Shown here piece after piece: positions 7,493 to 16,390 of a stretch of DNA of 64,000 nucleotides. The stretch is from Actinoplanes auranticolor. Lineage in GTDB: Bacteria > Actinomycetota > Actinomycetes > Mycobacteriales > Micromonosporaceae. The position numbers and the translations under genes were made by a program. Location: NCBI RefSeq assembly GCF_018332655.1, contig NZ_BOQL01000084.1, forward strand, positions 1-64,000, given 5' to 3'. Below the pieces are notes generated by a model, which was given only the letters and a program-made list of their open reading frames with translations, did not search any database and was not told the origin of the DNA. Position 1 is the stretch's first letter. Every line of letters begins with the position of its first letter.

Positions 7493-9499
7493 TCAGGAGG
7501 AGGGATAGTCCCCCGGGCAACTCCGCGGGGCCGGCGCCGGATCGTGGGCGAGCAGATCGCGGGCCTGGTACCGGCCGAGATTCCAGCCGCGCCAGTCGTC
7601 CTCGTCCCGCTTCAGGTCGGCGGCGATCGGGGCCAGGACGCAGTCGCGGTCGACCCCGGTCAGGCGGTCCAGGGCCGGCACCGCGTCGGCCGAGAGGTTC
7701 GACAGGTAGCGCGTGTCGATGCGGTCGGTCTGCTCGTAGCGGGTGACGTTGTGGTCGGCGATCAGCCGGTCCGGGTTGGCCCCGGCCAGGCCGAGCAGCG
7801 CCAGCACCCCGGCAGCGACCACGGCCCGGGGCAGCCAGCGCGCGGTGAGCCGGATGCCCGCGATCAGGATGAGCACGAAGACCAGGCCCAGCCACAGTTC
7901 GCAGAGGGAGACCAGCAGCCGCAGCCGGGTCAGGCCGTAGGTGTCGGCGTAGAGGTCCATGCGGTGGGTGGCCGAGGCGACCACGACCAGGGTCAGCACG
8001 GCGAGGGCGCCCAGGATCACGCGGATCAGGACGCGGTCGGTGCCGGTGTCCCGGGGAGCCCACCGGGCCGCCCCGGCGAGGACCACCAGCGTCAGGCCGG
8101 TGACGATCAGGAGCTGCCAGAAGCCGCCGCGGGCGTACTCGGCGTAGGTCAGGCCGTCGGTGTCCAGGACGTGCGCCGACCCTCCGAACAGGACGGTGAG
8201 CTGCACGGCGACGAACATCGCGAACAGCAGCACCAGCAAAGTCAACGGCACCGCCCACTCCAGCCGGGCCACCCGCCGGGTGCCGGGCCGCTCCAGCCCG
8301 CCGAGATCCGGCGGCGCGGCCCGCAGGTACGCGGCACCGCCGAGCACGAACGCGGCCACGACGAAAACGAAGATCCAGCGGGCCACCGTGCCGCCGTCGA
8401 TGTCGGGTACCGCCCGGCCGACCAGGTCGGCGAACGCGGCATCGGCCGAGGCGAACAACGACCCGAAGACAACGAGCAGCACGGCCGAGACGGAGACGGT
8501 GGCGGTGATCCGCAGGCCCCTGCCACCACCGTTGTGCCGGACCGCGGCGAATCCCCGCCTGATCCAGGGCAGGGCCCGGAAACTCGCGAGTGGAGCCATG
8601 AGCACGGCGATGACCATCGCCCGCACCGACCGCCCCCCGGCCACGGCGAGCGCGGCGGTGATCACGGCGGTGCACAGGCACAGGAGGAAGAGCCAGCCCG
8701 CGGCCCGGAGAGTGCCGACCCCGAGCAGGGCCACTGTGGCTGCCGACCAGAAGAAACGGGCTCTGCTAAGGGCGAGGGGGCCCCGACGGACCAGCGGCGC
8801 CGGACCGGCCGTGCGCGGTGCGGGGTCGGGCACCACGCGGGCCACGATGAGCGCGGCGACGCCCGCGATCGCGGTGACGAACCAGCCGACACCGGCCCGG
8901 TCGAGCGGCACGCTGAGCGCGGCCACGGCCGCGGCGACCAGCAGGGCGACGATGGTCGCGCGGGTGGCGGGCCGGGTGGGGCCGGGCCAGCGGTGACCGA
9001 ACAGCGGGGCGTCGGCCCACGGTCCGTGCAGTGGCGCTACCTGCACGGCGGCCTGCGGCGCGCCGGGAAGGCGTTGTTGTGGGCGGTTGTCCGGCGCGGG
9101 CGCCACGGTGGTCCCGGTTGCGGGCCCGGCGGGTTGATCGGTGGTCCGGGCCCGGATCCATTCCGGCGTTGCGACCCGCTTCGCGTGGGGCGGCGGCGCG
9201 GCCGTCGACCAGGCTTCGGTTGCCGAGGCCGGGGGCTGAGCAGGAACCGGGGGTGTGGCGGCCCGGTCGCCCGCAGCACTGCCGCCGGTCGGCGGGACCA
9301 CCGCTCGCGGTGCCGGAGACGCGGTGCCGGGGTGGCTTTCCGCCGAACTGGTCTCCGTCGGCGAGGCCGGTGGTTGAGCGGCAGGCGGGGGTGTGGCGGG
9401 TCGGGTGGGCGCTTGCGGCGGTCTCGCCTGGTCATTTGCAGCGGGCGGTGCTTCGGTGGGTTCGTTGTCGGGAGCCGGGGTCGGGTCGGATGTGGGCAT
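7493..9499 (-). CDS. DUF4173-type multi-span membrane protein
   Basis: A 668-residue protein starts at an ATG preceded by GGAGGAGGA. The first 170 residues are Pro/Ala/Thr-rich and disordered. About a dozen hydrophobic segments follow, then a C-terminal soluble tail with RYLSNLSADAVPALDRL and CVLAPIAADLKRDEDDWRGWNLGRY. The last region, with its buried Asp/Arg pattern, is typical of DUF4153/DUF4173 membrane proteins of unknown function. It lies about 100 bases downstream of a co-oriented two-component system and may be its target or an accessory sensor. Confidence 0.75.
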   Translation of the reverse strand: MPTSDPTPAPDNEPTEAPPAANDQARPPQAPTRPATPPPAAQPPASPTETSSAESHPGTASPAPRAVVPPTGGSAAGDRAATPPVPAQPPASATEAWSTAAPPPHAKRVATPEWIRARTTDQPAGPATGTTVAPAPDNRPQQRLPGAPQAAVQVAPLHGPWADAPLFGHRWPGPTRPATRATIVALLVAAAVAALSVPLDRAGVGWFVTAIAGVAALIVARVVPDPAPRTAGPAPLVRRGPLALSRARFFWSAATVALLGVGTLRAAGWLFLLCLCTAVITAALAVAGGRSVRAMVIAVLMAPLASFRALPWIRRGFAAVRHNGGGRGLRITATVSVSAVLLVVFGSLFASADAAFADLVGRAVPDIDGGTVARWIFVFVVAAFVLGGAAYLRAAPPDLGGLERPGTRRVARLEWAVPLTLLVLLFAMFVAVQLTVLFGGSAHVLDTDGLTYAEYARGGFWQLLIVTGLTLVVLAGAARWAPRDTGTDRVLIRVILGALAVLTLVVVASATHRMDLYADTYGLTRLRLLVSLCELWLGLVFVLILIAGIRLTARWLPRAVVAAGVLALLGLAGANPDRLIADHNVTRYEQTDRIDTRYLSNLSADAVPALDRLTGVDRDCVLAPIAADLKRDEDDWRGWNLGRYQARDLLAHDPAPAPRSCPGDYPSS

Positions 9500-9600
9500 G
9501 GCGGGTCCTCCTCCAGGAGGTTGAGAGCACGGTTGGATAGCGGGCTGCCCAAGAAAGCGGGAGTCCGGTCGGCTGAGAGAGGTGGGGCTGGTCCGGCGCC

Positions 9601-10752
9601 TCAGGAAGGGGCCGGGCGGGCCGGTTGCAAGGGCAGGGTCACGTGGATCAGGCAGCCCGGGCGCTGCGCCTGCACCGTTGTGCCCGGCGGAGTGGCGGTC
9701 GGCGGGCGGGCCGGGTCGACCACGGCGATCGTGCCCTGGTGGAGCTGGACCACCCAGTGGGCGATGGCCAGGCCCAGGCCGGTGCCGCCGCCGGTCGCGC
9801 GTTCGCCGCGGGTGAAGCGTTCGAAGACCCGGTCGCGCTCGGCCGGGGGAATGCCTTCGCCCTCGTCCGCCACCGCCACCACCACGTGGTCGTCGTGGCG
9901 TTCCGCGCGGACGGTGACCGTGCCGCCCGGTGGGCTGTGCCGGGCCGCGTTGTCCAGCAGGTTCGCGAAGACCTGGTGGAGGCGTTCGCGGTCGCCCTCG
10001 ATGCGCAGGGCCGGGGCCGAGACGGCGAAGCGGACGTCGTGACCCGCGCCGTCCGCGTTCACCGTTGCCTCGCGGACCACGTCGCCCAGGAAGGCCCGGA
10101 CGTCGATCGGGTCGCTGGCCATCGGCATCACGCCGGCGTCCAGGCGGGAGAGGTCGAGCAGCTCCGTGACCAGGCGGCCCAGGCGTTCGGTCTGGGTCAG
10201 GGCGGTGCGCATCGTCTCCGGCTCCGCGTCGGAGACGCCGTCGACGATGTTCTCCAGCAGGCCGCGCAGGGCGGTGATCGGTGTGCGCAGCTCGTGCGAG
10301 ACGTTGGCGATCAGCTCGCGGCGCTGCCGGTCCGCCGCCGCCAGGTCCGCGGCCATCTGGTTGAACGCTGCCGCCAGCTCGCCGATCTCGTCGCGGGACG
10401 TGGCGCGGACCCGGCGGGTGTAGTCGCCGCGGGCCATCGCCCGGGCCGCGTCGGTCATCTCCCGCAGCGGAACCGTGGTGCCGTGCGCCGCCACCTGCAG
10501 CGTGACCAGCCCCAGGGCGACGGCGATCGCGAACCAGGACAGCTCCACGCGCATGAAGTCCAGGCTCCACCAGAAGATCAGCAGGCCGACGCCGCCGGCC
10601 AGGCCGAGCGCCACCGAAAGCTTGGCCTTGATCGAGCGGACCGGATCGAGCGGGCGGGGCAGCAAGCCGAGCGCGGGGGCCAGCCAGCCCAGGGCCAGGC
10701 TCAGCGGCAGGGAGACCCAGCGCAGCAGCCGTCCCAGTAGCCGCGATCTCAT
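9601..10752 (-). CDS. Membrane sensor histidine kinase
   Basis: A 383-residue kinase. Two hydrophobic stretches lie near residues 10-35 and 45-85, then a HAMP domain (GDYTRRVRATSRDEIGELA), a dimerisation domain with ANVSHELRTPITALRG carrying the phosphorylated His, and an HATPase domain with N-box HQVFANLLDNAARHS, G1 VADEGEGIPP and G2 GGGTGLGLAIAHW. Almost no extracellular sensor loop separates the two hydrophobic segments, suggesting that it senses within the membrane. The ATG overlaps the response regulator's stop in an ATGA junction. Signal unknown. Confidence 0.93.
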   Translation of the reverse strand: MRSRLLGRLLRWVSLPLSLALGWLAPALGLLPRPLDPVRSIKAKLSVALGLAGGVGLLIFWWSLDFMRVELSWFAIAVALGLVTLQVAAHGTTVPLREMTDAARAMARGDYTRRVRATSRDEIGELAAAFNQMAADLAAADRQRRELIANVSHELRTPITALRGLLENIVDGVSDAEPETMRTALTQTERLGRLVTELLDLSRLDAGVMPMASDPIDVRAFLGDVVREATVNADGAGHDVRFAVSAPALRIEGDRERLHQVFANLLDNAARHSPPGGTVTVRAERHDDHVVVAVADEGEGIPPAERDRVFERFTRGERATGGGTGLGLAIAHWVVQLHQGTIAVVDPARPPTATPPGTTVQAQRPGCLIHVTLPLQPARPAPS

Positions 10753-11444
10753 CGTTCCACTTCCAGGGCGTACCCGACGCCGTGGACCGTGCGGATCAGG
10801 TCGGCGCCCAGCTTGCGGCGCAGGCCCTTGATGTGGCTGTCGACCGTCCTGGTGCCCGAGGCGTCCGCCCAGCCCCACACGTCGGCCAGCAGCCGCTCCC
10901 GGGGCAGCACCGTGCGGGGCCGGCCGGCCAGGTGCACGAGCAGGTCGAACTCGGTCGGGGTGAGCCTGGCCTCGACCCCGGCCCGCAGCACCCGGCGCTC
11001 GGCCAGATTGATCTCCAGGTCGCCGAACCGCAGCATCGCGTTCTCGGCCGGGACGGGCTCCTCCGGGGCGGAGCTGCGGCCGGCCCGCCGGAGCAGGGCG
11101 TGCACCCGCGCGGTGAGCTCGCGCATCGAGAACGGCTTGGTGAGGTAGTCGTCCGCGCCGACCGCCAGGCCGACCAGCAGGTCGGTCTCGTCGTCACGGG
11201 CGGTGAGCATCAGCACCGGCACGCCGCGGTCGGCCTGGATGCGCCGGCACACCTCGAGACCGTCGAAGCCGGGCAGCATGACGTCGAGGACGATCGCGTC
11301 CGGCCGGGTGCGCCGGGCGGTCTCGACCGCGCTCGGGCCGTCGCCGGCGATGTCGACCTCGAAGCCCTCGGCGCGTAGCCGGGCGGCCACCGCCTCGGCG
11401 ATGGTGCGTTCGTCCTCGACCACGAGGACTCTCTTTGCCGTCAC
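10749..11444 (-). CDS. OmpR-family response regulator
   Basis: A 231-residue regulator with a receiver domain (acidic pocket VVEDE, phosphorylatable Asp in IVLDVMLPGFDG, Thr in LMLTARDDE, Lys in YLTKPFSMREL) followed by a winged-helix DNA-binding domain (LTPTEFDLLVHLAG, GTRTVDSHIKGLRRKLG, IRTVHGVGYALE). The start is GTG at 11444. It is first in an operon with the kinase at 9601-10752. Its upstream region contains the cluster of DnaA-box-like repeats at 11569-11649, about 125 bases from the start. Confidence 0.95.
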   Translation of the reverse strand: MTAKRVLVVEDERTIAEAVAARLRAEGFEVDIAGDGPSAVETARRTRPDAIVLDVMLPGFDGLEVCRRIQADRGVPVLMLTARDDETDLLVGLAVGADDYLTKPFSMRELTARVHALLRRAGRSSAPEEPVPAENAMLRFGDLEINLAERRVLRAGVEARLTPTEFDLLVHLAGRPRTVLPRERLLADVWGWADASGTRTVDSHIKGLRRKLGADLIRTVHGVGYALEVER

Positions 11445-11568
11445 AGCGCCCCCTCTGCTCCGCCCCGCATCATGCGTTGCCGGGACAAGACCGGCACGCC
11501 CCCGTGACCGCCGATCCGACCCGCGCTGAGCAGCCTATTGATCAGTCGTGCAGGGGCGGGGGTGGCTT

Positions 11569-11649
11569 TGTGGACAACCTGTGAAGATGATCGGCCTGTG
11601 GATAACTCTGGGGATAACGCTGTGGGGTTGTGGATAACCCTGTGGATCG
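11569..11649. repeat. Cluster of DnaA-box-like 9-mers
   Basis: Five same-direction copies of TGTGGAtAA-like 9-mers occur within 81 bases: TGTGGACAA at 11569, TGTGGATAA at 11597, TGGGGATAA at 11609, TGTGGATAA at 11629 and TGTGGATCG at 11641. Read on the other strand, the exact ones are TTGTCCACA and TTATCCACA, the DnaA boxes of Streptomyces and other bacteria. The cluster fills the space between the LytT-like gene's stop and the promoter region of the OmpR-type operon. No dnaA, dnaN or rpmH is nearby, so this is not oriC. A DnaA-titration or DnaA-regulated promoter role is possible. Confidence 0.7.
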
Positions 11650-11668
11650 GGTGGGGGTGACGGGGGAT

Positions 11669-12412
11669 TCAGCGGGTCCAGTCGTGCTTCGCGGCCCGGA
11701 TCAGCTTGTCCTTCAGCTCCCGGGTGTGCCGGCGGCTGACCGGCAGCTCCGCGCCGTCGATCGTCACCACGTAACCCGACTGGGTGAGCCGCAGCTCCGC
11801 GACCAGGCGCAACTGCACCAGGTAGGAGCGGTGGATGCGGACGAAACCGGCGTCCGCCCAGCGCTCGGCCAGCGTCGCCAGCGACACCCGCACCAGGTGG
11901 GACGCGTCGACCGTGTGCAGCCGGGCGTAGTCACCCTGGGCCTCGACCCAGCGCACCGACGACCGGGGCAGCATCCGGGTCGTGCCGGCCAGCTCGACCG
12001 GGATGCTCGGCTCGTCCTGCTGCTTGGCGGGCTGCGGGGGTGGCGTGACGCGCAGGCCGGTGACGCGGCGCAGGGACTCGCCCAGCCGCTCGGACCGGAC
12101 CGGCTTGCGGACGTAGTCGGTCACGCCCAGGTCGAACGCGTCCACCGCGCCGTCGTCGTACGCGGTCACGAACACGATCGCCGGGGGCCGGGCGAACCGG
12201 TGCAGGATGCGGGCCAGCTCCATGCCGTCCAGCCCGGGCATCCGGATGTCCAGGAACACCGCGTCGACCTCGGTGTCCCGCAGCACCCGCAGTGCCTCGG
12301 TGGCGTCGCCGGCCCGGTGCACGAACGCGACCCGGTCGTCGGCGTTGAGCAGGTACGCGAGCTCGTCCAGGGCCGGCGGCTCGTCGTCCACCGCGAGCAC
12401 GACCAGGCTCAT
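11669..12412 (-). CDS. LytTR-family response regulator
   Basis: A 247-residue regulator. Its receiver domain has the acidic pair in AVDDEPPA, the phosphorylated Asp in AVFLDIRMPGLDG, Thr in FVTAYDD and Lys in YVRKPVRSERL. After a Pro/Gln linker (near 125-137) comes a LytTR DNA-binding domain with VRWVEAQGDYARLHT and FVRIHRSYLVQL. The family usually controls cell-wall, virulence or secondary-metabolism genes. The cognate kinase is the next gene upstream, 43 bases away. Confidence 0.93.
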   Translation of the reverse strand: MSLVVLAVDDEPPALDELAYLLNADDRVAFVHRAGDATEALRVLRDTEVDAVFLDIRMPGLDGMELARILHRFARPPAIVFVTAYDDGAVDAFDLGVTDYVRKPVRSERLGESLRRVTGLRVTPPPQPAKQQDEPSIPVELAGTTRMLPRSSVRWVEAQGDYARLHTVDASHLVRVSLATLAERWADAGFVRIHRSYLVQLRLVAELRLTQSGYVVTIDGAELPVSRRHTRELKDKLIRAAKHDWTR

Positions 12413-12455
12413 ACCGTCACCTCCGCCGGCTCGTCCACAGCGGGCGTCACGCGGC

Positions 12456-13667
12456 TCATGCCCGTACCCCGGGATGGAATTTCGGCACCCGCATGCTCAC
12501 TTTCGTCCCCGCGCCCGGCGCGGTCTCCACGACGAGCCCGAAGTGGTCTCCGAACACCGAGCGCAGCCGCTCATCCACATTCGAGAGGCCGACGTGCTGT
12601 CCGGCGTCGTCGTCGCGGGCGTTGACCGCCTCGGCGATGCCCGCCGCCAGGACCGCGGGATCCATGCCGACCCCGTCGTCCTCGACCGTGATGTGGCATT
12701 CGGCACCCGCGTCCCGGGCCTCGATGCTCACCATACCGACGCCGGGCTTGCGGGACAGTCCGTGCCGGACCGCGTTCTCCACCAGCGGCTGCAGGCACAG
12801 GAACGGCAGGCCGACCGGCAGCACCTCGGGCGCGATCTGCAGGCGGACCTGCAACCGGTCGCCGAAGCGGGCGCGTTCGATGGTCAGGTAACGGTCGATC
12901 GAGCGCAGTTCCTCGGCGAGCGTGGTGAAGTCGCCGTGGGCCCGGAACGAGTAACGGGTGAACTCGGCGAACTCCAGGATCAGCTCGCGGGCGCGTTCCG
13001 GGTCGGTGCGCACGAAGGAGGCGATGGCGGTCAGCGCGTTGTAGATGAAGTGCGGGCTGATCTGGGCGCGCAGGGCGCGTACCTCGGCGCGGGCCAGCCG
13101 TTCGCGGGAGGAGTCCAGCTCGGCCAGGGCGAGCTGGGAGCTGGCCCAGCGGGCGGTCTCCATGGTCGCCTGGACCAGGCCCGGCGCGGGCTGATCGTCG
13201 GCCACCGCCACCAGCGCGGCCACGGCCTGCCCGTCGGCGCCGGTCAGCGGCGCCACGACCGCGCCGCGCACCACGCAGTCCATCCGGTCGCAGGGCAGGT
13301 CGGTGCCGCTCAGCACGATCGACCGGTTGGCCCGTACGGCCCGGTCGGCCGCCGCAGTGAACTGGGCGCTGTGATGCCCGCCCCGGCCGTCGAAGGCCAG
13401 GCACCGCTCACCGTCGGCGACGGTGAGCCCGGGCGCGCCGACCAGCCGCCGCAGATGCCGCGTGGCCTTGGCGGCCGACGCCGGGGTCAGGCCGGTACGC
13501 AGCGGCTCGGCGGCCAGCGAGGCGGTGTGCAGGACGTCGTACGTGGCCCGCTGTCCCGCCGTGGCGATCCCGCGCCGGGCCCGTAGCCGCAGCACGGCGA
13601 CCACCGCACCGACCAGGGCGGCCAGCACGGCAAGAACCGCCAGCACACTGCCGACCTGACCAGCCAC
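12456..13667 (-). CDS. LytS-type histidine kinase
   Basis: A 403-residue kinase starting at GTG 13667. It has a single N-terminal membrane helix (VLAVLAVLAALVGAVVAVL), a GAF-like sensor region with a CDRMDC motif near 125-130 and a coiled connector. The His_kinase domain contains RAQISPHFIYNALTAIASF with its phosphorylated His, and the ATPase part has LQPLVENAVRHGL, VEDDGVGMDP and GLSNVDERLRSVFG. Unlike LytS proper it lacks the five-helix sensor. It partners the LytTR regulator downstream in one operon. Confidence 0.9.
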   Translation of the reverse strand: MAGQVGSVLAVLAVLAALVGAVVAVLRLRARRGIATAGQRATYDVLHTASLAAEPLRTGLTPASAAKATRHLRRLVGAPGLTVADGERCLAFDGRGGHHSAQFTAAADRAVRANRSIVLSGTDLPCDRMDCVVRGAVVAPLTGADGQAVAALVAVADDQPAPGLVQATMETARWASSQLALAELDSSRERLARAEVRALRAQISPHFIYNALTAIASFVRTDPERARELILEFAEFTRYSFRAHGDFTTLAEELRSIDRYLTIERARFGDRLQVRLQIAPEVLPVGLPFLCLQPLVENAVRHGLSRKPGVGMVSIEARDAGAECHITVEDDGVGMDPAVLAAGIAEAVNARDDDAGQHVGLSNVDERLRSVFGDHFGLVVETAPGAGTKVSMRVPKFHPGVRA

Positions 13668-13712
13668 GCACGCATCTTGACCGGAAAGTTCCGGAAAAAC
13701 CAGCTCAGGGAG

Positions 13713-15257
13713 TTAATACGCGCCCTTGCGCTTCAGCACTACCCAGATGGTCCGCCACAGGATGCCCAGGTCGTACGTGAGCGACCAGTTGTCGACGTAG
13801 TAGAGGTCCAGCCGGACCGCCTCGTCCCAGGACAGGTCGGAGCGCCCCGACACCTGCCACAGGCCGGTGATGCCCGGGCGCACCAGCAGCCGCCGCCGGA
13901 CGTCGCCCAGGTAGTCACCGTCGTCGGCGGGCAGCGGGCGCGGCCCGACCAGCGACATCTCGCCCTTCAGCACGTTGATCAGCTGCGGCAGCTCGTCGAG
14001 CGAGGTGGCCCGCAGCTTGCTCCCGAAGCGGAAGATCCGGGGATCCTCCTTCATCTTGAAGAGCATGCCGTCGGCCTCGTTGAGCTCCTCCAGCGTCGCC
14101 TTGCGTTCCTCGGCGTCCACGTCCATGGTCCGGAACTTCCACACCCGGAAGGTGTGGCCCTCGTGGCCGACCCTGGGCTGGCGGAAGAAGACCGGTCCGG
14201 GGCTGGCCATCTTGATGCCGACGGCGATCACGGCGAGGACCGGGCTGAGGAACAGCAGGCCGAAGAAGGCGGCGACCCGGTCGAGCAGGTTCTTGGCCAG
14301 CCAGCCGGGGCCGGACAGCGTCGGCTCCTCGACGTGCAGCAGCGGCAGGCCCTCGATCGGGCGGATGTGCACGCGCGGGCCGGCGATGTCGGTGAGCTGC
14401 GGGGCGACCACCAGGTCGACGCCGGTGCCCTCGAGGGCCCAGGCGAGCCGGCGCAGCTCGCCGGGCTCGGCGCTGGCCGAGCCGCAGACCGCGATGGTGT
14501 CGCCGCCGACCTCGCGGACCAGGGCGAGCACGTCGCGGCCCGCGTACACGGGCACGGGTGTCTCGATGCCTCTGGCTGCTGAGTAACCGTCGGTGAGATG
14601 GATGGCCACGGGTATCAGGCCGGCGGCCGGGCTGCGGGTGACGGCCGTGTAGACCTCGAGGGCCTCGGGCAGGGTGCCCATCAGGATCATCCGGTGCGCG
14701 CCGTGGCCGGTGCGCCGGCGGGCCACGTGCAGCACCTGGCGGGCCGAGTAGCGGCAGAACAGGATGAAGATCAACGCAGCGACGCAGACGTAGGCCACCG
14801 TCACGCGGGAGAGCTGGGTGCGCGTGCCGAAGGCCAGCAGGGACACCGCGGCCACCACCGTGATGGAGGAGCGGAAGACCCGTTTGAACTCCTCGCTGCC
14901 CAGCCCGAGGTAGCGGCGGTCGTAGCTGCCGTTGGCCCAGAGGGTGAAGATCCAGCCCAGCGGCAGGCCGACGAAGGCGACGAAGTAGAAGATGTTCTCC
15001 CGGTCCTGGAAACCCGAGCTGGCCTTCTGGATGAAGGTCACGGCCAGGGCACTGGCCAGAATCGCCGAGACGAAATCCAGGATGATCAGGATCAACGTGT
15101 ACGGCCGGTGCCAGCGCGACAGGCGGCGGTGCGAGCGGGTCCAGGCGGATCTGGGTACGCCGTTACTCGGCGGCGGCTCCTGCTGCCACTCGAAACTGTC
15201 GTACGGCATGCCGCTCCGGCTCTTGCTGGTTCCCGGGCGTTGGAGGCTTGTGGTCAC
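13713..15257 (-). CDS. Exopolysaccharide sugar-1-phosphate transferase (WbaP/CpsE type)
   Basis: A membrane enzyme of about 514 residues. Five hydrophobic segments and a CoA-binding-like domain (about 170-300) precede a C-terminal bacterial sugar transferase domain with FFRQPRVGHEGHTFRVWKFR, TSLDELPQLINVLKGEMSLV, GPRPLP and RPGITGLWQVSGR. It should transfer a sugar phosphate to undecaprenyl phosphate, starting a surface polysaccharide. The GTG at 15257 was chosen because GGGAGGA precedes it; an ATG at 15278 is also open. A TATAGT box lies at 15383-15388. No polymerase or flippase follows directly, so the rest of the pathway is elsewhere. Confidence 0.88.
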   Translation of the reverse strand: MTTSLQRPGTSKSRSGMPYDSFEWQQEPPPSNGVPRSAWTRSHRRLSRWHRPYTLILIILDFVSAILASALAVTFIQKASSGFQDRENIFYFVAFVGLPLGWIFTLWANGSYDRRYLGLGSEEFKRVFRSSITVVAAVSLLAFGTRTQLSRVTVAYVCVAALIFILFCRYSARQVLHVARRRTGHGAHRMILMGTLPEALEVYTAVTRSPAAGLIPVAIHLTDGYSAARGIETPVPVYAGRDVLALVREVGGDTIAVCGSASAEPGELRRLAWALEGTGVDLVVAPQLTDIAGPRVHIRPIEGLPLLHVEEPTLSGPGWLAKNLLDRVAAFFGLLFLSPVLAVIAVGIKMASPGPVFFRQPRVGHEGHTFRVWKFRTMDVDAEERKATLEELNEADGMLFKMKEDPRIFRFGSKLRATSLDELPQLINVLKGEMSLVGPRPLPADDGDYLGDVRRRLLVRPGITGLWQVSGRSDLSWDEAVRLDLYYVDNWSLTYDLGILWRTIWVVLKRKGAY

Positions 15258-15382
15258 CTCGCCTACGTCCTCCCGCATCACGTACCGCCCACACCGAGAA
15301 CATTACGCACCGCCACGGCCCTGGGGGCTCCGGCGGGGCCGCCGGTCCCTGACGCGCCGCGCACGAAGCGTGGGACCGGGCC

Positions 15383-15388
15383 ACTATA
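15383..15388 (-). promoter_or_regulatory. -10 element for the sugar transferase gene
   Basis: Read leftward this is TATAGT, close to the -10 consensus. It lies about 125 bases before the chosen GTG start at 15257, which leaves an untranslated leader. A matching -35 is not clear, so the assignment is tentative. Confidence 0.35.
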
Positions 15389-15462
15389 CCGATGGAACGG
15401 TCCAGAAGAAGGGGACGTTGTGCCCGCTTTCCCCCAAGGAATGGCTTGTGCACGCTGAGTGA

Positions 15463-16365
15463 CTATCGGATCAACTTGGACAACCGCCGGTCGGCGAGCG
15501 GCTTTCCCCCGGTCTGGCAGGTCGGGCAGTACTGCAGGCTCTTGTCGGCGAAGGAGACCTCGCGGACCGTGTCCCCGCACACCGGGCAGGGCAGGCCGGT
15601 GCGGGCGTGCACCCGCATCCCGGCGCGCTTCTCGCCCTTGAGCTCGGCCGCCTTCTGTCCCACCGAGCGGGTCACGGCGTCGGTCTCCACCTGGCGCATG
15701 GCCTCGAACAGGGTGGTGATCTGCTCGTCGGTCAGCTTGTGGGTCAGCGCGAAGGGCGACATCCTGGCCACGTGCAGGATCTCGTCGGAGTAGGCGTTGC
15801 CGATGCCGGCCAGCACCTCCTGGTCGGTGAGCACGCCCTTGACCTGGCCGCGGCGGCTGCGTAGCCGTTCGGCGAACTGATCACGGTCGACCTCCAGCGC
15901 GTCGGGGCCCAGCCGCGACACGCCGGGCACCTCGGCGGGGTCACGCACCAGGTAGGCCGCCAGCGACTTCTGGGTGCCGGCCTCGGTCAGGTCGAAGCCG
16001 GACTCGTCGTCGAGGCGTACCCGGATCGCGATCGGCCCGCTGCCCGGCTTGAGCGGCGCGGGCGACTTGAACGACTCGCGGTAGTGCAGCCAGCCCGCCC
16101 GGGCCAGGTGCACGACCAGGTGCAGCCCGTCCGACCGCCCCGCCACCGCCGCTGACCCGACTGAAGACTGCCCACCGAGGGTGAGATCCAGGAACTTGCC
16201 GTGCCGGCCGGCGGCGGTGACGACCAGGCCGGCGACGGCGGAGGCGGGCGGATCGTAGGTCTTCAGCGCGCTGAAGGACGAGACCTCGAAACGCTGGACT
16301 GTACGGCCGACCGCACGCTCCCGCAGGTACGCAGCGAGCGCCTCGACCTCGGGAAGCTCCGGCAC
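15463..16365 (-). CDS. Fpg/Nei-family DNA glycosylase
   Basis: A 300-residue base-excision repair enzyme. The start is GTG at 16365, giving MPELPEVEAL, in which Pro2 is the Schiff-base nucleophile and Glu3 the acid. The helix-two-turn-helix region carries VKGVLTDQEVLAGIGNAYSDEIL, and the C-terminal zinc finger has CPVC then CPTC with the DNA-binding Arg/Lys between. It removes oxidised bases and nicks the abasic site. Fpg and Nei-type specificity cannot be separated by eye. It is divergent from a glycosyltransferase gene, with 25 bases between starts. Confidence 0.92.
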   Translation of the reverse strand: MPELPEVEALAAYLRERAVGRTVQRFEVSSFSALKTYDPPASAVAGLVVTAAGRHGKFLDLTLGGQSSVGSAAVAGRSDGLHLVVHLARAGWLHYRESFKSPAPLKPGSGPIAIRVRLDDESGFDLTEAGTQKSLAAYLVRDPAEVPGVSRLGPDALEVDRDQFAERLRSRRGQVKGVLTDQEVLAGIGNAYSDEILHVARMSPFALTHKLTDEQITTLFEAMRQVETDAVTRSVGQKAAELKGEKRAGMRVHARTGLPCPVCGDTVREVSFADKSLQYCPTCQTGGKPLADRRLSKLIR

Positions 16366-16390
16366 ACCCTCAACGGTAGCGTTTCCCGGC

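Noticed and set aside
7151-10042. 963-codon plus-strand open frame opposite the DUF4173 and kinase genes
   Set aside because: Very Gly/Arg/Pro-rich, no domain, and exactly opposite well-supported genes; stop-free frames are expected at this GC content.
11569-11649. Chromosomal origin of replication
   Set aside because: The DnaA-box cluster is not next to dnaA, dnaN, rpmH or parAB and lacks an AT-rich unwinding region, so oriC was not called.
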